Below are positions 1 through 10,524 of a stretch of DNA of 64,000 bases, in pieces. Position 1 is the stretch's first letter; every line of letters starts with the position of its first letter. The translations under genes were made by a program, and so were the position numbers. The stretch comes from Eriocheir sinensis (lineage: Eukaryota > Arthropoda > Malacostraca > Decapoda > Varunidae). A model generated the notes under the pieces. That model saw only the letters and a list, made by a program, of their open reading frames with translations. It made no database searches and was not told the origin of the DNA. The stretch is from assembly GCF_024679095.1 (NCBI RefSeq), contig NC_066577.1:4198993-4262992 (forward strand), given 5' to 3'.

Positions 1-319
1 GTCCAAACTGTTCCTGTTTCTGGTGCCAGAGGACCAACACACGACTCAGCACTCCTCAGGCACCGCCCATCGGCCAGCCCCTGGTGAGCTGCGCCCTCAG
101 TGCCTGGCCTCAGTGTCCAAACCTGGGCTTGCAGATTCCCAGCTAGGCACACTGACCACTGCACCACAGACCAACCCTGAACACCACACTGCAAACCTCT
201 GCTGCACTTGTTGCATCTCTGGTGCCTGTCAAGGCCACCAATGGGCCGTGTTGGCCACACAGGCAGCGCTTGGTGAACCCTCAAGGCACAGAGGTCAGGT
301 TACAGAGCGTGTCTGAGGC

Positions 320-575
320 TGGCCACACACACTTCACTCCTGCCAGACTTCCCCACACTAATATTTGGCAGGAACAAAATCTGAGGCCACTATCATCAGC
401 CTCAGGAACACACTTCACTCCTGCCAGACTTTCCCACACTACTATTTGGCAGGAACAAAATCTGAGGCACCATTGCCTGCCCCAGGAACACTTCACTCCT
501 GCCAGACTTTCTCACACTACTGTTTGCCAGGAACAAAATCTGAGGCACCATTGCCTGCCTCAGGAAACTGTGCAT
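320..575. repeat. 80-bp minisatellite, about three copies
   Basis: Three imperfect tandem copies are spaced 78-82 bp apart. Each carries the phrases CACTTCACTCCTGCCAGACT and GGAACAAAATCTGAGG. Open frames across it are products of the repeat, and no function is visible. Confidence 0.85.
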
Positions 576-711
576 TGCACTGGAATAAATTTGTGACTGT
601 AAGGTGAGAAAATATATTCAAAAACGAGGGTTGAGTAAAATGATGCACAAACATTTTCTCCTCTTACTTGACTTGTACTCCTTGCTCGGCACTGCTGGCT
701 GCTGGCCCCCA

Positions 712-1815
712 CAAGACAGCTGACAGTTGTATGCACCTTTGGGGCAGGCAGGGAGTGTTGCCCCTCACAAGACAGGCTGACAGTTGTATGCACCTTTGGG
801 GCAGGCAGGGAGTGTTGCCCCTCACAAGACAGGCTGACAGTTGTATGCACCTTTGGGGCAGGCAGGGCGGGAGGGTGGGAGTGTTGCCCCTCACAAGACA
901 GGCTGACAGTTGTATGCACCTTTGGGGCAGGCAGGGAGGGAGGGAGTGTTGCCCCCACAAGACAGGCTGACAGTTGTCAGCACCTTTGGGGCAGCAGGGA
1001 GGAGGGAGGGAGTGTTGCCCCCCACAAGACAGGCTGACAGTTGTCAGCACCTTTGGGGCAGGGAGGGAGGGAGGGAGTGTTGCCCTCCACAAGACAGGCT
1101 GACAGTTGTATGCACCTTTGGGGCAGGCAGGGAGGGAGGGAGGGAGTGTTGCCACCCACAAGAAAGGCAGACAGTTGTCAGCACCTTTGGGGCAGGGAGG
1201 GAGGGAGGTGTTGCCCTCCACAAGACAGGCTGACAGTTGTATGCACCTTTGGGGCAGGCAGGGAGTGTTGCCCCTCACAAGACAGGCTGACAGTTGTATG
1301 CACCTTTGGGGCAGGCAGGGAAGGAGGGAGGGAGTGTTGCCCCCCACAAGACAGGCTGACAGTTGTATGCACCTTTGGGGCAGGGAGGGAGGGAGGGAGT
1401 GTTGCCCCCCACAAGACAGGCTGACAGTTGTATGCATCTTTGGGGCCGGCAGGGAGGGAGGGAGGGGAGTGTTGCCCTCCACAAGACAGGCTGACTGTTG
1501 TATGCACCTTTGGGGCAGGCAGGGAGTGTTGCCCCCCACAAGACAGGCTGACAGTTGTATGCACCTTTGGGGCAGGCAGGGAGGGAGGGAGGGAGTGTTG
1601 CCCCCCACAAGACAGGCTGACAGTTGTATGCACCTTTGGGGCAGGGAGGGAGGGAGGGAGGGAGTGTTGCCCTCCACAAGACAGGCTGACAGTTGTCAGC
1701 ACCTTTGGGGCAGGGAGGGAGGGAGGGAGGGAGTGTTGCCCCTCACAAGACAGGTTGACAGTTCTCAGCATCTTTGGGGCAGGAAGGCTGGGAGGGAGGG
1801 AGGGAGGGAGGGAAG
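712..1815. repeat. 57-bp G-rich minisatellite with expanding GGGA tracts
   Basis: About 17 tandem units share a 57-bp core containing GACAGTTGTATGCACCTTTG and GTGTTGCCCC. Unit length varies because of a run of GGGA repeats (one to five copies) inside the unit. Several units contain four or more adjacent GGG blocks, which fits the G-quadruplex consensus on the plus strand. The long open frames on both strands here are repeat artefacts. Confidence 0.95.
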
Positions 1816-1821
1816 GAGAGT

Positions 1822-1885
1822 CAGTGGCGGATCCGGGGGAGGGGGGGGTGGCACCCGGTCACGTGCCCCCACCAAAATAAAATAT
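1822..1885. mobile_element. possible hAT-type terminal fragment
   Basis: The motif CAGTGGCGGATCCGGGGG resembles the terminal inverted repeats of many hAT elements and MITEs. It is followed by a G-rich run and AT-rich sequence, and no matching partner end is seen nearby. The 56-bp satellite begins directly after it. The call rests on one terminal motif only. Confidence 0.3.
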
Positions 1886-1892
1886 TATAATT

Positions 1893-2795
1893 TTCAACTC
1901 TTGCATAAGGGATTTGGACAGCACAGGGATGAAGGAATGAAGATGCTGCTTAACTCTTGTATAAGGGATTTGGACAGCACAGGGATGAAGGAATGAAGAT
2001 GCTGCTTAACTCTTGCATAAGGGATTTGGACAGCACAGGGATGAAGGAATGAAGATGCTGGTTAACTCTTGCATAAGGGATTTGGACAGCACAGGGATGA
2101 AGGAATGAAGATGCTGGTTAACTCTTGTATAAGGGATTTGGACAGCACAGGGATGAAGGAATGAAGATGCTGGTTAACTCTTGCATAAGGGATTTGGACA
2201 GCACAGTGATGAAGGAATGAAGATGCTGGTTAACTCTTGCATAAGGGATTTGGACAGCACAGGGATGAAGGAATGAAGATGCTGGTTAACTCTTGCATAA
2301 GGGATTTGGGCAGCACAGGGATGAAGGAATGAAGATGCTGGTTAACTCTTGCATAAGGGATTTGGACAGTGTAGGGATGAAGGAATGAAGATGCTGGTTA
2401 ACTCTTGCATAAGGGATTTGGACAGCACAGGGATGAAGGAATGAAGATGCTGCTTAACTCTTGCATAAGGGATTTGGACAGTGTAAGGATGAAGGAATGA
2501 AGATGCTGGTTAACTCTTGCATAAGGGATTTGGACAGCACAGGGATGAAGGAATGAAGATGCTGGTTAACTCTTGCATAAGGGATTTGGACAGCACAGGG
2601 ATGAAGGAATGAAGATGCTGGTTAACTCTTGCATAAGGGATTTGGACAGCACAGGGATGAAGGAATGAAGATGCTGGTTAACTCTTGCATAAGGGATTTG
2701 GACAGCACAGGGATGAAGGAATGAAGATGCTTAACTCTTGCATAAGGGATTTGGACAGCACAGGGATGAAGGAATGAAGATGCTGGTTAACTACT
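1893..2795. repeat. 56-bp minisatellite derived from LINE-D
   Basis: About 16 head-to-tail copies with an exact 56-bp period (GGGATGA recurs at 1926, 1982 and so on). The unit matches a segment near the 3' end of the LINE-D coding region at 26732-26787. There GGGATGA occurs at both ends of the same 56-bp interval. Copies differ by few substitutions, so the array is fairly young or homogenised. Confidence 0.95.
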
Positions 2796-3070
2796 CAAAT
2801 TCTGAATGGTATCATCAATCATGATCTCATATTCTTCTTTACTCCATGAGTTTGTTCTTGGTGGTACACAGGTTGCTATTATCGTCATCATTTCTCTGTT
2901 TTTGTTCTCCAGATTAACACTCACTATTTCTGCCTTTCCTTCTCCATGTACGACTGTTTTCACTAATACCTCCTTCCTCGTCATTATCATCACTCCTCCA
3001 CCACCTTTACTCTTTCTGTCCTTCCTCCATACATTGTACTTATTATCAAACACTATTTGGATGGGTTTAC
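2796..3070 (-). pseudogene. LINE endonuclease (EEP) fragment
   Basis: The minus-strand frame contains KGGGGVMIMTRKEVLVK and an IVSVNLENKNREMMTIIATCVPP stretch's equivalent: the middle of an apurinic-like endonuclease domain of a non-LTR retrotransposon. It has neither start nor catalytic ends. The 56-bp satellite cuts it on one side and the foldback element on the other. The LINE clade cannot be assigned from this piece. Confidence 0.6.
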
Positions 3071-3071
3071 A

Positions 3072-4266
3072 GTCGAAGTGCCCCACTGCCGATGCGCCCC
3101 AACTTTCGGGGCACATCGACTCGTGACTGAGTCCAGGCGCCCCGGGGTGAACCATGGCGCCCCAACTATATAAATATTCATTTTACGGGTGGGTTGTAAA
3201 CTCTCAAATCCCATGTTAAATTACCTATGTTATAAGTATATCTCCTCCCTTACTTACGGGTCGATTTCTTTCACTTAAAAAGCATCATAATCAGGAAGGA
3301 CGGAATATTAACGTTTGCCATCGGTAAGTTTTCTACAATAGTAAAAATATATTTTTAAAGTTTGATGAAACAATAAAAAACAATTGACATATAAATTTGG
3401 TAATTATTGAGAATCACTACACAAAGTTGCTCTCACGGCATTACTAGCCTTTCCAAGCCATCGCACGCTGTTGTGTTAGTCTAGTTTTACCGGCGGATCA
3501 AACATGTGCTGCGTCTACAAGTGATGATAGGAAGCAACAGTTTTGGCGGCGGTGGCGGCAGCCATTGGGAGGCGAGCAGTGTTGCCAACGATCCAACGCT
3601 TGGTTAGCGATGAGCCCACGCATGTGAGACCAGCGCGTGGTTATTTTTTTATATTTTTTTTAGAACACGCACCTTTACCCAAAGGGTTTTGTGAAGGTTT
3701 GGGCCGGGTATAGTATTAGGTAAAGGTGCGTGTTCTAAAAAAAATAACCATGCATGGTGGACCAGGTCTCACATGCATACCATCGCTAACTTAGCGCACC
3801 ATCGCTAATCGGATCGTTGGCAACACTGCTCAACTCCCAGTGTCCGCCGCCGCCACCAAAACAAATGTATGCATATGCCTTTTCACGACCTACCACCATC
3901 GCTAACCACCCTAAAACAGGTGGCAGTATTTGTCCGGCACTTTTACTAATGTATTACATGTATGCAAAGGGTTTTGTGAAGGTTTGGATGAAAATAGACC
4001 AAAATTACGGCGCTGGAGTTATACTGAACCTTTACCACTTTTCTTTAAGTTTTTACGCCTTCATATTATGGTTAAGGGACATGTATTTCGTCCCTTAAGT
4101 ACAATATGGAGGCGTGATATCGTATTTTGGAGGCGCGTAGTGATTCTCAATAATTACCTAAATATTTATATAGTTGGGGCGCCACGGTTCACCCCGGGGC
4201 GCCCCGACTCAGTCACGAGTCAGTGCGCCCCAAAAGTTGGGGCGCATTGACTTGGGGCACTTCGAC
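3072..4266. mobile_element. 1.2-kb foldback/inverted-repeat DNA element
   Basis: The ends are inverted copies of about 105 bp, 3072-3178 against 4160-4266. They start GTCGAAGTGCCCCA and include GGCGCCCCGGGGTGAACC. Further inverted pairs lie inside: around 3403-3420 with 4134-4152, and a long inner arm 3538-3700 with 3715-3862, which includes GGATCGTTGGCAAC and its complement. The whole unit could fold into one nested hairpin. No transposase frame is present, so it is non-autonomous. A clear target duplication was not found. Confidence 0.8.
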
Positions 4267-5102
4267 CTGCTACCTTTGAATGACCTCATTTAGTTTAGTT
4301 TCCATTACTTGTTGGCTGCTGCACTGTGCCGGGGCAAGGTGACAGTTGTCACCACTCTGGCTCGGGGCAGACGGCACTGTTCACTGTGGTGCTGCTTGTT
4401 GGTGCATCTCTCAGCAGTCAGCCACAACATGGTGCCAGTCCTCTCCAGGTGGTGCTGATGACTGGTTCCCCGTCACTGAAGTCCCACACAGCAGCACAAC
4501 ACAGCACCTCAGAAGTGGGTCTTCATGTGCCGGGCAATGTCTGACTTTGTTTTGAAGTGCTTCCCACACACATCACACTTGAACTCTCTCAGGCCAGAGT
4601 GTCTGAAGATGTGACACTCCAATGCAAACTTCTCTCTGAACCTTTGTCCACATTCCAGACACTCATGAGGCCTTTCACCAGTGTGTGTAAGGGTGTGTTT
4701 CTTGAGGTTGTCCTTTGTAATGAACCTTTGGCCACACTCTTGACATTCATGAGGTCTTTCACCAGTGTGTGTAAGGGTGTGTCTCTTGAGGGAACTCTTT
4801 GTATTGAAACTTTGGTCACACTCTTGGCATTCATGAGGTCTTTCACCAGTGTGTGTAAGGGTGTGTGTGTTGAGGTTATCCTTTGTAATAAACCTTTAGC
4901 CACACTCTTGGCATTCATGAAGTCTTTCACCAGTGTGTGTGTAAGGGTGTGTCTCTTGAGGGAACTCTTTGTATTGAAACTTTGGTCACACTCTTGGCAT
5001 TCATGAGGTCTTTCACCAGTGTGTGTGTAAGGGTGTGTGTGTTGAGGTTATTCTTGTAACTGAACCTTTTGCCACACTCTTGGCATTCATGAGGTCTTTC
5101 AC

Positions 5103-6262
5103 TTTTTCTGTTTTAGTTTACTTTTTCAGTCTTGATTATGGGTGATGGGGCACTCTGCCAAGTGCCTAACAATCACCCACTTTTTAGAGGCTGCAACCGA
5201 GGGTTCTTTTTAGGATGGTAGTGGTTCCCTTAAGGGCAATTGTTTGGATTTCTGTTGCCCTCGGGTTTCCTGGGATTTTAGCTAGATGGTCCTTGAAGTT
5301 CTTTTTCAGTAGGCCTGTTGCTCCGGCAATGACTGGCACAATCGAGATGTTCTTCAATTTCCAGTTTCTTTTCATATCATGCATCAGGCCTTGATATTTG
5401 GTGACCTTTTCCCTTTCAGCTCTGTTTAGCCCGCTGTCATGTGGGATACTGACCTCAACTATCATAGCCACTTTTTCTTTCCTGTTCCACACAACCAGGT
5501 CTGGTTTCACTGCAGCATTATCTAGATAGGTAGCTGTTGGAATTACCTGGTCATAGCAGATGGTGTGCGTCTCATTTCCGGTGATTTTCTCTGGCTGATG
5601 TTCCCACACTTTGCTAGAGCACTTGATGTTCAGGCTGCTGCAGATGGTCCAGTGTAGGTATTTGCACACTTCATCGTGCCTGACTGTGTAGTAGCCATCG
5701 GCTAGCAGAGTCTGGCAGCTGCAGATCAGGTGGCTCACACTTTCAATTTCAGTGTGGCAGAACCTGCGTTTGTTGTTGTTACTGAGACCAGCCATTTTTT
5801 TTAAAGCGTTGGTCATTATGGCCTGGTCTTGTGCTGCCATTATCAGCCTCTCCTGATCGTAGTGGAGGGTTCCTTTGATGAGCCAGTTCAGAGAGCTCTC
5901 CTTGTCAATGTAGTCTTTGGAGAGCTCTTGCAGGAAAAACTTGGCACGTTGGTGTTCTGCCCACTCAGTTAAGTTGGTGTTCTGGAACTTCCTGGTGAAT
6001 TTTGAACAGCTCTTTCTGGCCATTTTGGTGGCTGGTGTGTTTTCTGTTTCCTGCTCATCTACTATACAATCCTGTCCAAAATGCTGGGTCAGCTTAGTAA
6101 TTGAGGTGTTTTTGCTGGCTTTGTTGGTGTGGTGTTCCTGGACCCTGGCAATGTTTGGACTTAGGGAGCTTCTGAGGTATTGGCCGATGCTCACCATAAT
6201 GGCTCTGTGTTGGTAGTTAACTTCAGACAGTCCTAGGCCTTCCTCTCTTCTTGGCATATACA
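5103..6262 (-). mobile_element. LINE fragment 1 with restriction-like endonuclease (R2/R4-type)
   Basis: The frame 5184-6262 encodes the C-terminal part of an RLE-class non-LTR retrotransposon. After LYMPRREEGLGLSEVN, typical of the region after the reverse transcriptase, comes a CCHC-like motif (CHTEIESVSHLICSC, then RHDEV). Next is a PD-(D/E)xK nuclease-like core (KPDLVVWNRK, then IVEVSIPHD). The element is 5' truncated. The linker motif GTCTTTCAC is present on both sides (ending at 5102 and at 6263-6271), giving a 9-bp target duplication. The 3' end joins the zinc-finger linker at base 5102/5103. The 5' junction is in frame with the finger array. Confidence 0.8.
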
Positions 6263-6355
6263 GTCTTTCACCAGTGTGTGTAAGGGTGTGTGTGTTGAGG
6301 TGATTCTTTGTAATGAACCTTTGGCCACACTCTTGGCATTCATGAGGTCTTTCAC

Positions 6356-6760
6356 TTCACTTTGGTTTAATATATTATTAACTTTGTATCGGGGGTGCAA
6401 TGGGCCCCAGCCTGGGGTCTATAGTTGCTCCCTTAATATACTTCATTGGCCTTGTATCCGAGGGCTCTTTTTAGTATGCTCACTGTTCCCTTGATGGCAG
6501 CAATCTGTACCTGGTGCATACTGGGGCAGCTTGGTATTGCCTGGAGGTACCGTTTCAGGTTTTTCTTGATGAACCCTGTTGCCCCCACCACCACAGGTAT
6601 TATTTCTATTTCCTTCAGTGCCCACGTACTCTTCAGGTCATTCTTTAGGTCTTGGTATTTAGTTATTTTGTGCCTCTCAGCTCTATTGAGGCCAAAGTCA
6701 TTGGGCACTGTTACATCTATAATCTTTGCTGTTTTTTCTTCTTTGTTCCACATCACGATG
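6356..6760 (-). mobile_element. LINE fragment 2 with RLE domain, same insertion point
   Basis: The frame continues directly from a zinc-finger linker (HTGDIVMWNKEEKTAKIIDV) and ends at a stop at 6433-6435. It is homologous to fragment 1 but clearly diverged, by eye little more than half identical, so it belongs to a different element. It is truncated just before the nuclease core; the catalytic-type Asp of DIVMW and IIDV remain. The 3' end joins the linker at 6355/6356, after the same GTCTTTCAC as fragment 1. Only TCAC is repeated on the other side (6761-6764). Confidence 0.78.
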
Positions 6761-7491
6761 TCACCAGTGTGTGTAAGGGTGTGTGTGTTGAGGTGATTCT
6801 TTGTAATGAACCTTTGGCCACACTCTTGGCAGTCATGAGGTCTTTCACCAGTGTGTGTAAGGGTGTGTGTGTTGAGGTGATTCTTTGAAATAAACCTTTG
6901 GTCACACTCTTGGCATTCATGAGGTCCTTCACCAGTGTGTGTAAGGGTGTGTGTGTTGAGTTTATTCTTGTAACTGAACCTTTTGCCACACTCTTGGCAT
7001 TCATGAGGTCCTTCACCAGTGTATGTAAGGGTGTGTCTGTTGAGTTTACTTTTGCAACTGAACCTTTTGCCAGTCTTGGCATTCAAGGACTCCTTCAGCA
7101 GTGTGTGGGTGTATTTGCTGAGGTCATCCTTCCCAGGGAGTCTTTCCGCACACGCTGGCCACTCATGGTTTCCCTCACCAGTGTGTGCAAGGCTGTGTCT
7201 GCTGAACTTGCTCCCAGTCTCAAATCTTGTCACACTCAAACTTTCCCTTTCCTTTGTGGCTGAAGGTGCCAGCAGTAAGGTGGTGGTGGTATTGTTGTTG
7301 TTGTTGTTGTTCTCAGTGGTGGTTGTGTTCTTCTGATCCTCACAGCAGTGGCAGTGTTCCTGCTGGTCCCGCCACTCAGGCTGCTGCCCGGCCTTGCAGC
7401 CTCCCCTGCCCACCACTCCTGGGGTGGGGGTCTTGCAGGAACCTCAGGGAAGCTGCAGCGGGCGGCAAGGTTCCCCCGACGCCACACTCAG

Positions 7492-9119
7492 GGACCAAGC
7501 AGCAGGCGAGGCGAGGGATGCACCAAGGAGTCCTGAGGTCAGCGGCAGCGTGGACACAGCGAGTGCTGATTACAGCGTCCGCCTCAGACCCTCACTTGAG
7601 CAGCTGTCTCCTGGCGCTGTGCTCCTCCCAGTATGGCCAACACCACATCCTGGGCTGCAAGAGATGGGGTGTTAATGCCACGCCCTCTTCTGTCTAAGTG
7701 CCATCGGGTACTCCAGTAGTTAATGACAGAAGAGTTTTGACATTTCCTGCTGTTGGTCCCCAGGGAGGCAGCGAGGCGGCCTGCCCTCGCTGCCCTTCAC
7801 TGGTGGCTCTGGTTGTTGACAGGAGAGGAGGAGGAGGAGGAGGGGGGAGAATAGAGGAAGAGGCTGGTGATGATGGAGTGACATGCCTAACCAAACTAAA
7901 TCTAGTGTAACCTGAATTAAATAAACTAAATCTAACCTAGCCTGACGATATCTTATCTAACTAATCTAAATCTAGCCTACTCTGACCTAACCAAATGAAA
8001 TCCAGCATAACCTGACTACATTCAGGCCAGAGCAGCCTGCCCACGACACGGTGGCCATAGAGTCGAGGGTCGAGATCAACGTAGTCTTACTATGGCTATT
8101 ACAATTATTCATCTACACAACAAACGATGGATCAAAACGCTCAAACAAACCAAAAAACAATAAAACCAAAGAAAAAACACCAAAAATGGCAAGCGGCAAT
8201 AAAGGACAAATACCGTAACATGGGACGGGCCGGGTGTTATTCTGGAATTTTACTGATTAGTTTGGGTTAGTTTTGTTATGTTTGAATATTTACAATATTC
8301 TGCCAACAATCTACTGCTAGGGAGGGAACAGCTGGTAATGGTGTGTCCCTAGTAACTGGAAGTGACTGCTGATGTGAGTCTTGACCCCTAAAGGACAGGC
8401 TACTGCTAGGGAGGAGAGAACAACTGGTAATAGTGTGCCCCTAATAACTGGAAGTGACTGCTGATGGAGTCTCAGCCCCTAATGGATGGGCTAGAGGGAG
8501 ATTTTCTGCTGGCAGAGCGTGTGCCGTGTTGCTAAACTTTGGCGAAATAGGTGTTCTTCAGCAAAGCCCTGTGTGGCAATTGCAGACAAGAACATAGTAG
8601 TTCATGGTGCCTTAACACCGTCAATCTTTCACCTACACGATGAAATAAACTACAAGTCCCTCGGCTGCAGCATGGCGGAGATGTGATGTTGGGAAGAACA
8701 AATCTTGGCGGGACAGCGGATGAGGGGAGTTCCCGCACCCCGCCCTTCTCCGACAGAGCCGTGCTTAACGGGTTAACTCCCATGGAAGTGAAGTAGGGAA
8801 GCTTGGGTGTACTTCTGGAGCAGTACTCAAATGATGCCTCAAAGCACTCAAAGGGATGAAAAAAATATCAAATGGAAGAAAAAACACCCAAAACAGGCAA
8901 TGGCAATAAGGGAATAAACACAGCACAAAGGTGTCCTTCGCAATGACATAGGTGGAGCATGGAGACGGGTGTATTTCTGGAATTTACCACATATAGTTAG
9001 GTCAGGCCAGGTTAGGTTAGATTCTGGTTACTTTTGTCGGGCTTAATTTTTTTAGGATAAATACGTGTGATAGGCTTCACACTGAGCCATTGATGTCACT
9101 GGCAGTAACAGCACAGCAT
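7492..9119. other. non-coding stretch with CTAAC-rich and dispersed repeats
   Basis: No gene is supported. 7880-8030 is rich in CTAACC/CTAAATC phrases common in arthropod intergenic DNA. Two diverged copies of a dispersed repeat (AAAAAACACC, GGCAATAA, TTCTGGAATTT) lie near 8125-8260 and 8850-8990. The GGGAAGCTTGGGTGT phrase at 8797 recurs at 10350. Short TTAGG-like runs occur at 9000-9025. Confidence 0.5.
8310..8500. repeat. 89-bp tandem duplication
   Basis: Two imperfect copies start CTACTGCTAGGGAGG at 8311 and 8400 and share CTGGAAGTGACTGCTGAT. Confidence 0.8.
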
Positions 9120-10010
9120 GCAACTGCAATGGGTAAGCTGGAAATAAGTAAGCTTAAAATAGGTAAGCTTGTTATAGGTAAGCTTAAAATGTTGAAATGC
9201 CAGAATTTTTCTCTTTACAACACTCCCACACGACCACCGCGTGTAACGAAACACACAAGAAATTAATCCAGACAAGGAAAGGTTTGCCGGCGCCGGGGGA
9301 TCAAACCTGCGACCAGCGTAACGGGAGAGCCACTCCTTTACCAGTCGGCCAAAGAGGTACCCCCCTGGCTAAGTGGGTTATGGGAGGCTCGCCCATCAGG
9401 CAATTCGGCACTACAATGTAAGCTTGTTATAGTTAAGCTTGTTATAGGTTAGCTGGAAATAAGTAAGCTTAAAATAGGTAAGCTTGTTATAGGTGAACTG
9501 GAAATAAGTAAGCTTGTTATAGGTAAGCTGGAAATAAGTAAGCTTAAAATAGGTAAGCTTGTTATAGGTAAGCTTGTTCTAGGTTAGCTGGAAATAAGTA
9601 AGCTTGTTATTGGTAAGCTGGAAATAAGTAAGCTTGTTATAGGTAAGCTGGAATTAAGTAAGCTTGTTATTGGTAAGCTGGAAATAAGTAAGCTTGTTAT
9701 TGGTAAGCTGGAAATAAGTAAGCTTGTTATTGGTAAGCTGGAAATAAGTAAGCTTGTTATTGGTTAGCTGGAAATAAGTAAGCTTGTTATTGGTAAGCTG
9801 GAAATAAGTAAGCTTGTTATAGGTAAGCTGGAAATAAGTAAGCTTATTATAGTTAAGCTGGAAATAAGTAAGCTTGTTATTGGTAAGTTGGAAATAAGTA
9901 AGCTTGTTATAGTTAAGCTGGAAATAAGTAAGCTTAAAATAGGTAACCTTGTTATAGGCAAGCTGGAAATAAGTAAGCTTAAAATAGGTAAGCTTGTTAT
10001 AGGTAATCTG
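9120..10010. repeat. 30-bp AAGCTT-rich satellite
   Basis: Tandem units of about 30 bp contain AAGCTGGAAATAAGTAAGCTT followed by a GTTATAGGT or GTTATTGGT spacer. About 20 units are regular from 9421 to 10010; the 5' part is shorter and split by a SINE. Each unit holds the AAGCTT palindrome. Confidence 0.92.
9195..9420 (-). mobile_element. tRNA-derived SINE inside the satellite
   Basis: On the minus strand an A-box-like TGGCCGACTGG is followed about 40 bases later by a B-box-like GGTTTGATCCC, the polymerase III promoter layout. A non-tRNA body continues to about 9195. It interrupts the 30-bp satellite, which resumes on both sides. The lack of a clean cloverleaf plus the attached body favour a SINE over a tRNA gene. 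Confidence 0.65.
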
Positions 10011-10410
10011 GGGTAATGTTGAGTGCAGTTAATAGTTACAATATGGATTCTTGTTTTGGTCCCTGAATGCAGTGCAGGGACGAATGGCTTCCAGAGAACA
10101 GAAGGAATTTTGATACAATGATGTACAATGTGAAAACACGGAGGGGGTTGGGGGGGCTTGTAGGTTATGTGCTAAGTTAGGTTAGTTAACATTTATTGGC
10201 ATGTGGTTTCCGGAAAATAAAACTTCTCTCTTTTTCCGTAATAAAAAGCACATAGAGCAATAAAGCCGTGTCTCAAAATTAGCAGGCCGCCCTTCCCTCA
10301 ACAAGCCCCGCGCAGTACGTCCTGAGCCACAAAAACCTCGTCATAGGTGGAATGGGTAAGCTTGGGTGTGATTCTGAAATAATACCCCCAACATGCCGCC
10401 TCTACCCACC

Positions 10411-10524
10411 TCACGGCACGCCAGGAGCTGGAGCACTCGGCGGGAACAGTGCGGCCTTGATCTTGATGTCACAGGTGGCTCGGGATTTCTCCCCGGCCAG
10501 GGCTTTGTATCGGCACCTCCTGTG
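10411..10524 (-). CDS. possible host terminal exon and 3' copy of a long target duplication
   Basis: The minus strand from 10523 reads GGAGGTGCCGATACAAAG and stays open to a TGA at 10411; the protein end includes RCRYKALAGEKSRATCDIK. About 78 bp of it recur at 26108-26187, where they follow a pyrimidine-rich TTTCTTTCACAG, a good 3' splice site. I read this as the last exon of an unrecognised host gene, into which LINE-E inserted with a long target duplication. An alternative is a fragment of the LINE's own 5' end. Confidence 0.35.
   Translation of the reverse strand, partial: HRRCRYKALAGEKSRATCDIKIKAALFPPSAPAPGVP

Larger units (their letters stand above)
4509..7491 (-). pseudogene. C2H2 zinc-finger array gene split by two LINE fragments
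   Basis: The minus-strand coding sequence is built of 84-bp finger units with the C-x2-C-x12-H-x3-H spacing (for example CQECGQRFITKNHLNTH) and TGERPHE-type linkers. Before the gene was interrupted these would have formed a DNA-binding array. Upstream fingers lie at 6761-7200, one complete finger at 6263-6355, and the rest at 4509-5102. The last finger contains CDVCGKHFKTKSDIARHMKTH and ends at a TGA, 4509-4511. The upstream frame is open to 7491 but has no ATG, so the N-terminus is probably on another exon; an Asn/Thr-rich linker (7270-7340) precedes the fingers. Damage in the 3' half: a TAA in one finger (about 4897), two linkers with an extra TG dinucleotide that shift frame (about 4935 and 5020), and two LINE insertions. 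Several 5' fingers are also degenerate. Confidence 0.85.

Noticed and set aside
560..1996. Long open frames on both strands (up to 337 codons)
   Set aside because: They follow the 57-bp minisatellite period exactly and have no domain; they are repeat artefacts.
7227..7910. Plus-strand open frames over the zinc-finger 5' region
   Set aside because: Antisense shadows of the finger gene's Asn/Thr-rich linker and GC-rich upstream DNA; no domain.
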